A DNA stretch of 64,000 bases. Origin: Catellatospora coxensis. Lineage in GTDB: Bacteria; Actinomycetota; Actinomycetes; Mycobacteriales; Micromonosporaceae. The notes beneath the pieces are model-generated. The model had not been told where the DNA came from. It searched no databases and was given only the letters and a program-made list of their open reading frames with translations. Below, piece by piece: positions 58,205-64,000 of this stretch. The stretch is taken from the NCBI RefSeq assembly GCF_016862635.1, contig NZ_BONI01000022.1:1-64000 (forward strand), in the 5' to 3' direction. How positions within the stretch are numbered: the first letter of the stretch is position 1; each line of letters starts with the position of its first letter. The translations under genes were made by a program, and so were the position numbers.

Positions 58205-59875
58205 ATGAGCGAGAGCGCAGCCCCTCGGGGCATACGGGCCGCGCGCCGGGCGTGGGTGGCCACGGCCGTGCTCGCCGTGACGGTGGCGCTCAGCGCCGTC
58301 GCGGTCGGCCGGGCCGACGCGGCCGTCCTGTTCGGCGACGACTTCGCCGACGGCAACGCGAGCGGCTGGTCCACCTCGGGTGGCAGCTGGTCGGTGTCCG
58401 GGCAGGCCTACCGCCAGTCGAGCACCGGCGCGGACGCGAAGGCCCAGGCGGGCTCCACGTCCTGGACCGACTACACGGTGCAGGCCCGGGTGCAGCCGAC
58501 GGCGTTCGGCAACAGCACCCGGGCGGCCGGGGTCGTCGCCCGTGCCCAGAACATGACCAGCTTCTACGCCCTGGTGCTGACCGGCGGCGGCACGGCACAG
58601 CTGCGCCGCGTCTCGGGCGGCGGCGTGACCGTGCTGGCCGGCGCGCCGACCGCGGTCGCCACCGGCACCTGGTACACGCTCGCGCTGCGGGTCAGCGGAT
58701 CGTCGCTGTCGGGCGCGGTCAACGGCGTGCCGCTGGTCAGCGCCATCGACGGCACGTTCGCGAGCGGCCGGGTCGGCCTGACGGCGTCGTACGCGAGCGG
58801 GTACTTCGACGACGTGACCGTGGACAGCGGCACCGGTCCGCAGCCGAGCCCCAGCGCCAGCGCGAGCCCGGGGCCGTCGCCCAGCCCGTCGCCGTCGGCC
58901 AGCGCGTCACCGAGCCCGAGCCCGAGCGCGTCGCCGTCGCGGCCGCCGAGCCCGTCGCCCAGCACCAGCCCGTCGCCGAGCACCAGCCCCGGGCCGGTGC
59001 CGCCGAACCAGGCCGACGGGTTCGCGAGCGTGCACGCGCTCGGCCAGAACGGCACCTACGGCGGGGCGGGCGGGCCGACGGTCGTGGTCGACACGACCGC
59101 CGAGCTGCTGGCCGCCATCGACACCATCGGCCCGATGATCATCCAGGTGCAGGGCACGATCACGATCGACAGCAAGCGGGGGGTACGCCCGAACAAGACG
59201 ATCGTCGGGCTCGGCTCCACCGCGACGATCGACGGGGGCGGGTTCGACTTCTACCGCTCGTACAACGTGATCGTGCGGAATCTGACCTTCACCAATGCCG
59301 AGGACGACGCGGTGAACGTGGGCCAGAACTCGCACCACGTCTGGATCGACCACAACCGCTTCGTCGCGCCCGTCGACGGCTCCATCGACATCGTGCGCGG
59401 CGCGGAGTACGTCACCGTGTCCTGGAACCACTTCGACCACACCGACAAGTCGATGCTGATCGGCCACTCCGACGGCAGCGCGAGCGAGGACGTCGGCCAC
59501 CTGAAGGTGACCATCCACCACAACTTCTTCGACCACAGCCGCCAGCGCCACCCCCGGGTGCGCTGGGGCGACCCGGTGCACGTCTACAACAACTACTTCC
59601 TGGGCAACGAGCTGTACGGCGTCGCGTCCACCCAGGACGCCGGCGTCCTCCTGGAGGGCAACTACTTCCAGGACGTCCCGTTCCCCTGCTTCTCCGCGAG
59701 CGGCTACGCCGACAGCGGCCCCGGCCGCCTGGTCCAGCGCAACAACATCTTCACCGCCTCCGGCCCCTGCGAGGTCGCCGGCACCGTAGCCGACCCAGCC
59801 ACCTACTACCCGTACACCGTCACCAGCCCCGCCACCATCCCCACCACAGTCCCCGCCGGCGCCGGCCCCGCCTGA
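58205..59875 (+). CDS. secreted PL1 pectate lyase with N-terminal LamG/CBM66-like domain (2)
   Basis: 556 residues and the same architecture as the preceding lyase: signal (~1-40), beta-sandwich (FGDDFADGNASGW to YFDDVTVD), a long Pro/Ser linker, and PL1 helix. Motifs are VWIDHNRFVAPVDGSIDI, VSWNHFDHTDK, and RQRHPRVRWG with the catalytic Arg. The 11-nt gap suggests one operon under the upstream operator. The pair is a tandem duplication that has diverged, with looser similarity in the N-terminal domain. Confidence 0.92.
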   Translation: MSESAAPRGIRAARRAWVATAVLAVTVALSAVAVGRADAAVLFGDDFADGNASGWSTSGGSWSVSGQAYRQSSTGADAKAQAGSTSWTDYTVQARVQPTAFGNSTRAAGVVARAQNMTSFYALVLTGGGTAQLRRVSGGGVTVLAGAPTAVATGTWYTLALRVSGSSLSGAVNGVPLVSAIDGTFASGRVGLTASYASGYFDDVTVDSGTGPQPSPSASASPGPSPSPSPSASASPSPSPSASPSRPPSPSPSTSPSPSTSPGPVPPNQADGFASVHALGQNGTYGGAGGPTVVVDTTAELLAAIDTIGPMIIQVQGTITIDSKRGVRPNKTIVGLGSTATIDGGGFDFYRSYNVIVRNLTFTNAEDDAVNVGQNSHHVWIDHNRFVAPVDGSIDIVRGAEYVTVSWNHFDHTDKSMLIGHSDGSASEDVGHLKVTIHHNFFDHSRQRHPRVRWGDPVHVYNNYFLGNELYGVASTQDAGVLLEGNYFQDVPFPCFSASGYADSGPGRLVQRNNIFTASGPCEVAGTVADPATYYPYTVTSPATIPTTVPAGAGPA

Positions 59876-59894
59876 CCCGCCCCCTCTCTCCGCG

Positions 59895-59952
59895 TTGATC
59901 ATGAACTTATGGCACGGCTCGACGGTGTGTCGCTGCCATAAGTTCATGATCG
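59895..59952 (+). repeat. dispersed hairpin repeat family C, copy 3
   Basis: TTGATCATGAACTTATGGCA and TGCCATAAGTTCATGATCG arms with GACGGTGTGTC between. It follows the second pectate lyase by 20 nt and may also end its transcript. Confidence 0.75.
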
Positions 59953-60061
59953 ACCGGGTGGGCGGGCCGGTCGGTGGCGGACACGGGAATGCCGCACAGT
60001 GCGAGCCATGGGCTCGCGTGTCCGCCACCTCACCTGCCGGCGGTCGGCAGGAGCCTCGCCT

Positions 60062-60271
60062 TCAGCCGCCGTCGGGGCCGTCGCGCGGCCAGTCGGCGTA
60101 GTGCGCCAGCAATCGGGCCCCGTGGACGCGATGGCCGCACGGGTGACTGCGGCCGCAGTGGCAGCAGCAACCGCTCAGGTCGCGCCGGTGCACGGCCAGA
60201 AGGTGCGTGCCGTAGGCCGCTTGCGCCTGGGCGTACCGGAGGAAGACCGGCTCGGAGATCGGCGCGTCCAC
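60062..60271 (-). CDS. small Cys/His-rich protein divergent from XRE-TPR regulator
   Basis: 69 residues with a cluster GCCCHCGRSHPCGH followed by HGARLLAHYADW, which could bind zinc or another metal. AAGGAG sits 5 nt before GTG 60271, making it a better start than ATG 60295. Family unknown; similar small proteins appear next to XRE regulators in actinomycetes. It shares a divergent promoter region with the regulator at 60435. Confidence 0.65.
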   Translation of the reverse strand: MDAPISEPVFLRYAQAQAAYGTHLLAVHRRDLSGCCCHCGRSHPCGHRVHGARLLAHYADWPRDGPDGG

Positions 60272-60434
60272 ATCACTCCTTCGCTGGATTGACATCGGCG
60301 ATTCCTTCGTCGGGAATGGACGGTGATGTGTACTAGGTCAATGAGGTTACGGCGTTTGCCGGAGTCTGCCGTCGGCCACGAGGTAGGCCGCCGCCGCGCA
60401 GGTAGGCCGGTGCGATTCACGTGAAGGCGGCCCG

Positions 60435-61781
60435 ATGACACTGCCCGACTCGCTCGGCGTGCTGATCGCGCGCCGTCGCCGGCAACTCGGCCGGAGCCAG
60501 GAACGGCTCGCCGAACAACTGTGCGCGTTGTCCGGCCAGGCGACGATCACGAAGAATGAGGTCTCCCGGTACGAACGCGGCCGGCGCGTTCCGAACGCGA
60601 GGTCGCTGCGACTGCTCGCCTCCGCGCTCGGCCTGCCGCTGGCGGAGCTGGAACGGGCGGCGGCCGGTACGCGCAGCCGCGCAGCGACCGGCGCTGGTCC
60701 GGTCGTGACGGCGGACGACGGCGAGGAGGACACCGTGGAGCGGCGGGAGATGCTTCGTCAGCTCGGCGCGGCGAGTCTGGTGGTCGCGGGCTGGCCGGTC
60801 GGCGCGGCGTACGGTGTGGAGCCGCCCGTGCGAGTCACCCCCGATCAGGTCGTCGAGCTGCGTGCCGCGACCGGGCTGTACCGCACCTGGGTACGCCGCC
60901 ATGGTGGTGGCGGGCTGGGCAGGCACGTCGCCGCGCTGCTGGAGCGGGCGAGCCTGATGCACACCGCCGCCCGCGACGAGCGGATGCGCGCCCTGCTCCT
61001 GGAGTGCATCGCCGACCTGGCGGGCCTCGGGGCCTACGTCGCCCGCGACGTCGAGGCGCACGATTACGCGGAACGGATGTACCAGCTCGGACTGCAGGCG
61101 GCCGGCGCGTCCGGCGACCGGCGCCTCGGCGGCCACCTGATCGTGCGGATGGCCGGGCACAACATCGAACTGCGCCGACCGGACGAGACCCTCGGGCTGC
61201 TGGCCTCGGCACGGCAGGCGGCGGCTGCCGTGCTGACTCCAGGGGAGCGGGCCAACCAGCACTGCATCGAGGCTTGGGCCCACGCCCAGCGCGGCGACGT
61301 GGCGGCAGTGCGCCGTGCCATCGGCCGAGCCGAGGACGAGTTCGCGAGGGGCGACGGGGCGGCAGCCCCGGAGTGGGGCGGTCAGCACGTGACCGAGGCG
61401 GAGCTGTACAGCCTCACCGGGGCGGGATACGTCGAACTCGCGCGTACCGACATCAAGCACTGCACGCGAGCGGTCGAACGGCTGGAGCGCGCGATCTCGC
61501 TGCGCGGCGACGCTCACGCCCGCAACCGGACCCTCGATCTGCTGAGCCTCGCCGAGGCCCTGGCCATTGCCGGAGAGCACGACGCGGCGTCGTGCGCGGC
61601 CGACCAGGCGCTCAGCCTGCTCGACGGGATCACCTCCGGCCGGTTGCGCCGACGGCTCGTGGAGGTGGCGGCCACTTTCGGCACTCACGGGTCACCTGCG
61701 GCGGCCGAGGCGACCCGGTTGCGGTTGCTCGCCGCCGCAGCGAACCGTCAGCCGGCCACGCACCGGGGCGGCCGGCTTTGA
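60435..61781 (+). CDS. XRE-family regulator with TPR-like C-terminal domain
   Basis: 448 residues. The XRE HTH at ~8-70 (LGVLIARRRRQLGRSQERLA, NEVSRYERGRRVPNARSLR) is followed by a Thr/Ala linker. A long helical repeat domain (~115-440; RDERMRALLLECIADLAGLG, ERLERAISLRGDAHARNR) like the TPR-containing regulators of Streptomyces and relatives. The ligand or peptide partner is unknown. The divergent Cys/His-rich small gene is a probable partner or target. Confidence 0.85.
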   Translation: MTLPDSLGVLIARRRRQLGRSQERLAEQLCALSGQATITKNEVSRYERGRRVPNARSLRLLASALGLPLAELERAAAGTRSRAATGAGPVVTADDGEEDTVERREMLRQLGAASLVVAGWPVGAAYGVEPPVRVTPDQVVELRAATGLYRTWVRRHGGGGLGRHVAALLERASLMHTAARDERMRALLLECIADLAGLGAYVARDVEAHDYAERMYQLGLQAAGASGDRRLGGHLIVRMAGHNIELRRPDETLGLLASARQAAAAVLTPGERANQHCIEAWAHAQRGDVAAVRRAIGRAEDEFARGDGAAAPEWGGQHVTEAELYSLTGAGYVELARTDIKHCTRAVERLERAISLRGDAHARNRTLDLLSLAEALAIAGEHDAASCAADQALSLLDGITSGRLRRRLVEVAATFGTHGSPAAAEATRLRLLAAAANRQPATHRGGRL

Positions 61782-61782
61782 A

Positions 61783-61841
61783 TCGATCATGAGCTTGTGG
61801 CAGTGACACGCCGTCGAACCCTGCCACAAGTTCATGATCGA
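61783..61841 (-). repeat. dispersed hairpin repeat family C, copy 4
   Basis: TCGATCATGAGCTTGTGGCA and TGCCACAAGTTCATGATCGA arms with loop GACACGCCGTC, the same orientation as copy 2. It lies between the converging regulator and membrane-anchored protein genes. Confidence 0.75.
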
Positions 61842-61857
61842 CGCGTGCAGTCGGGGG

Positions 61858-62406
61858 TCAGCAGGAGCCGAGGTTGGTGGTGCGGGTGACGCGGAGGGTG
61901 GCGAGGGGGGTGACGGGTGGGTTGTCAACGGCGTAGGGGGTGCCGTCGTGTTTGCGGAACTCGACCACGGCCTGCACGGACATCGGCACCAGCACGAGTT
62001 CGAACTCTTTGCCGGCGTCGCCGGGCGCGCCGATGACCACCCGGTCGGCCCGCCACGAATCGCCGTCGAACGTGAGGATCTTCTCCCAGTAGTACTTGCT
62101 GTCCCCCGGGACCCGGATGAACAGTCCGACCTCCCGGCCCGGCGGTTTGCTGCCGTACCCGGTGATGTCCGCGCACTGCGGCACCGACGTGGCGCTGGTC
62201 AGCTGGAAGGCGACCGGTGTCGGGGAAACGGAGGGCGAGGCCGCCGGTGGCGGCGCACTGGCGGTGGCGGCGGGGGCGTCGTCGGGCAGCAACCGGTCCA
62301 GGAGCGCGGGGGTCACGCCGATGAGGGCGGCCAGGACGACGCCGAGGAAGGTCCACTGGGCAGCGCCCCAGGGCCGCCGGGGCCGGGTGTTCTCCGGTAC
62401 AGACAT
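61858..62406 (-). CDS. membrane-anchored hypothetical protein
   Basis: 182 residues. One N-terminal helix (AAQWTFLGVVLAALIGVTPA), a Pro/Ser/Ala linker and an extracytoplasmic domain (~75-182; FIRVPGDSKYYWEKILTFDG, ELVLVPMSVQAVVEFR) with two Cys (PQCADI, LGSC). No named family. ATG 62406 is the best start because it keeps the short basic cytoplasmic head. Confidence 0.7.
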   Translation of the reverse strand: MSVPENTRPRRPWGAAQWTFLGVVLAALIGVTPALLDRLLPDDAPAATASAPPPAASPSVSPTPVAFQLTSATSVPQCADITGYGSKPPGREVGLFIRVPGDSKYYWEKILTFDGDSWRADRVVIGAPGDAGKEFELVLVPMSVQAVVEFRKHDGTPYAVDNPPVTPLATLRVTRTTNLGSC

Positions 62407-62470
62407 CCTTTGTGGATACCGCACGCGGGCGATGTGCGCCATCGCCCGCGAGCGGTGAACCCGGCCGCTG

Positions 62471-63106
62471 TCAGCGAAGGACGGCCTCGGCCAGGGTCGT
62501 CGGCGTGCCGCCGTCCCATACACCGGTGAGCAGGAGGCCGCCGCCGGTGGCGGAGCCGAGCACGCGATGCACGGTCAGTTCGACGGCGCCGGTGACGATG
62601 CGGGTGGGGTCGCCGTCGGTGGTCCGGTCGATCGGGCCGACGACCGGGACGGCCGTGTCCGGGGCGCCGGTGCCGCGCAGGGACATGGCCGGGGCGCGGC
62701 GCTCCTGGCGGCCGTCCACCTCGAGGAACTCCTCGGCCTCGCCGCCGCCGGTGAGGATCGCGGTGGCCAGGGCCTGGAGGTACACCGGGTCGCCGGTGGC
62801 GTCGTACACCCAGCGCTTGCCGAGCACGGAGTGCTCGGTGGTGCCGACGAGCCACGGCTCGCCGCCGGCCAGCGGCGCGCCCCGGTAGGTGAGCGGGACG
62901 TGCAGCACCGGGCCGTCGCCGGCCTGGACCAGGATCGTCTCGACGCCGACCTCGCCGTCGGGGTCGTCGAAGCGGCAGGCGGTCACCCGTCGCACGCCCG
63001 GCTCCGCCGGTCCCTGGTACCAGGAACGGGTGGGCAGCCACGAGTCGATCAGTTCGAGCTTGGTCGGTTGGATGTCCGCACGGTACAGAAGCGCCATGTC
63101 CGGCAT
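62471..63106 (-). CDS. maltokinase N-terminal cap-like protein (CG0192-type)
   Basis: 211 residues. MALLYRADIQPTKLELIDSW and RSWYQGPAEPG resemble the maltokinase N-terminal cap domain, followed by VTACRFDDPDGEVGVETILV, PLTYRGAPL and GKRWVYDATGDPVYLQALAT. The kinase domain is absent, so it is a free-standing cap-type protein. ATG 63097 is an alternative start. Function unknown. Confidence 0.78.
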   Translation of the reverse strand: MPDMALLYRADIQPTKLELIDSWLPTRSWYQGPAEPGVRRVTACRFDDPDGEVGVETILVQAGDGPVLHVPLTYRGAPLAGGEPWLVGTTEHSVLGKRWVYDATGDPVYLQALATAILTGGGEAEEFLEVDGRQERRAPAMSLRGTGAPDTAVPVVGPIDRTTDGDPTRIVTGAVELTVHRVLGSATGGGLLLTGVWDGGTPTTLAEAVLR

Positions 63107-63189
63107 CGTAGACGTGCCCGGCGGGATCGTTCCGCGGCCGCTGTCACACGGGACAGCGCAAACACGGCCCCGGGCGTACCCCCGGCTTG

Positions 63190-63201
63190 TAGGTTCGATG
63201 G
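63190..63201 (+). promoter_or_regulatory. leaderless promoter of the MOSC gene
   Basis: TAGGTT (63190-63195) lies 6 nt before the GTG start, the spacing of a leaderless transcript. Confidence 0.4.
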
Positions 63202-64000
63202 GTGGCCACCCTGCTGGCGGTGAGCGTAGGCCTGCCCAAGGACGTCGACTGGCACGGGCGCACGGTGTACACCGGGGTGTGGAAACAGCCTGTGGACGGC
63301 CCCGTTCTGCTGCGCCGGCTGAACCTCGACGGCGACGGCCAGGGCGACCTCGGCGGGCACGGCGGCGAGCAGCGCGCGGTGCTGGTCTACCAGCAGGACT
63401 CCTACCGCCACTGGGCGCGGGAGCTGGGCCGTGACGACCTGGTGCCCGGCCAGTTCGGCGAGAACTTCACCGTCGACGGGCTGCCCGACGACGAGGTGTG
63501 CATCGGGGACCGCTACCGCATCGGCGAGGCCGTGGTGGAGGTGACGCAGCCGCGGGTGACCTGCTACCGGGTCGGGCTGCGGATGAACGAGCCGCGCATG
63601 GCGGCGCTGATGGTCGCCCACCACCGGCCGGGCTTCTACCTGCGGGTGCTGGCCGAGGGCCTGGTGCAGGCGGGCGACGAGTTCGTGAAACTGTCCACCG
63701 GGCCCGAGGCGATGACGGTGGCCGAGCTGGACGCCCTGCTGTACCTGCCGGGCCGCAAGCGCGACGGCGCCGCGCGGGCGCTGCGGATTCCCGCGCTCAG
63801 CCCCGGCTGGCAGGCCTCGATGCGCGGGCTGCTCGACCAGCCCGGCGGGCAGCCCGGCAACGCGGGGCTGGAGACGACCGCGGCCCCGCCGGCGTGGGCC
63901 GGGTTCCGGCCGCTGACCGTCACCGCGCTCGACGAGGAGACGCGGGACGTGTTCTCGCTGCGCCTGGCCGCCGCCGACGGCTCGCCGCTGCCCGCGGCGC
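63202..64000 (+). CDS. MOSC domain oxidoreductase (3' end outside window)
   Basis: The frame is open to the right edge (266 visible codons). N-terminal MOSC beta-barrel: GDGQGDLGGHGGEQRAVLVY, then FGENFTVDGLPDDEVCIGDR, and VEVTQPRVTCYRVGLRM with the conserved Cys. A 3-alpha-like segment (EAMTVAELDALLYLPGRKRD) follows, then the start of what looks like a ferredoxin-NADP reductase domain (FRPLTVTALDEETRDVFSLR). This is the YiiM-plus-reductase architecture, acting on N-hydroxylated compounds. Confidence 0.87.
   Translation, partial: MATLLAVSVGLPKDVDWHGRTVYTGVWKQPVDGPVLLRRLNLDGDGQGDLGGHGGEQRAVLVYQQDSYRHWARELGRDDLVPGQFGENFTVDGLPDDEVCIGDRYRIGEAVVEVTQPRVTCYRVGLRMNEPRMAALMVAHHRPGFYLRVLAEGLVQAGDEFVKLSTGPEAMTVAELDALLYLPGRKRDGAARALRIPALSPGWQASMRGLLDQPGGQPGNAGLETTAAPPAWAGFRPLTVTALDEETRDVFSLRLAAADGSPLPAA

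Noticed and set aside
58252-59898. A 548-codon plus-strand frame inside the second pectate lyase
   Set aside because: An Arg-rich alternative frame; the lyase frame carries the signal peptide and PL1 motifs.
5802-61841. The repeated palindromes considered as a CRISPR array
   Set aside because: Copies are kilobases apart, there is no regular spacer structure and no cas gene is present.
1-64000. Search for insertion sequences, integrases or prophage genes to explain the repeats
   Set aside because: No transposase, integrase or phage structural gene was recognised. The repeats are too short to be autonomous elements.
1-64000. Search for tRNA, rRNA and known riboswitches
   Set aside because: No convincing cloverleaf or conserved riboswitch core was seen by eye. 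A covariance-model scan would be needed to exclude weak ones.

Overview
The window is very GC-rich and codon-biased toward G/C in the third position. It carries whole-cell markers of a filamentous high-GC actinobacterium: the coproporphyrin-dependent haem genes hemE-hemY-hemQ beside a DUF3000 gene, SigE-family sigma factors, an SCO4848-type membrane protein, a LigD-like polymerase domain with a LigC-like ligase, and secreted multi-domain glycanases. The best guess is a Micromonosporaceae chromosome (Catellatospora, Actinoplanes or Micromonospora type). This is inference from gene content, not from a database match. No rRNA, tRNA, CRISPR array, transposase or prophage was recognised.

Layout. 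1-4.6 kb: end of a Pro/Ala/Tyr-repeat membrane protein, DUF3000, then the haem operon. 4.6-16.2 kb: an apparent alpha-glucan utilisation locus, namely a LacI regulator, an ABC sugar importer (binding protein and two permeases), a GH13 alpha-glucosidase, a very large secreted GH87 alpha-1,3-glucanase/mycodextranase, and a second, closely related LacI regulator. 16.4-20.6 kb: ElaA-type acetyltransferase, then a TetR-controlled transport pair (degenerate ABC ATPase plus YhgE/Pip-type membrane protein). 20.6-26.5 kb: metabolic and regulatory genes, including DAHP synthase behind an attenuator whose leader peptide contains Tyr-Trp-Arg-Phe. 26.5-27.7 kb: a compact three-gene nucleotidyltransferase operon resembling toxin-antitoxin modules. 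28-35.4 kb: lipoprotein, ECF42/YCII pair, remnant ABC ATPase, PadR, DHFR-like protein, DEAD-box helicase, methyltransferase. 35.5-47.5 kb: a protein built of three EF-G-domain-IV-like units, and four paralogous SigE sigma factors fused to a transmembrane helix and an outside domain (one is a deletion pseudogene). Interleaved with these are an ArsC/ArsB-like pair, PEP mutase family, Ada-AlkA and a DUF4231/SLATT-like protein. 47.5-55.4 kb: RelB/RelE pair, MsrB, LigD-type polymerase, LuxR/aldo-keto reductase, secreted peptidase, DNA ligase, and a split SigE/membrane-protein pair. 55.5-64 kb: SDR, two PL1 pectate lyases, XRE-TPR regulator with a divergent Cys/His-rich small protein, maltokinase-cap protein, and the start of a MOSC oxidoreductase.

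How the genes work together. The 4.6-16.2 kb block reads as one pathway: GH87 cuts alpha-1,3-glucan (for example fungal wall glucan) outside the cell, the ABC proteins import the oligosaccharides, GH13 hydrolyses them inside, and two paralogous LacI proteins sense the products. The pectate lyases sit behind a perfect LacI-type operator and add plant-polymer degradation. Together they suggest a soil saprophyte.

Intergenic DNA is rich in long hairpins. At least three dispersed palindromic repeat families are present: about 53 bp x2, about 83 bp x3 and about 60 bp x4. One copy of the first family has landed inside a coding sequence. The most novel-looking items are the membrane-tethered sigma factor family, the tandem EF-G-domain-IV protein, the aromatic leader/attenuator and the three-gene nucleotidyltransferase operon.
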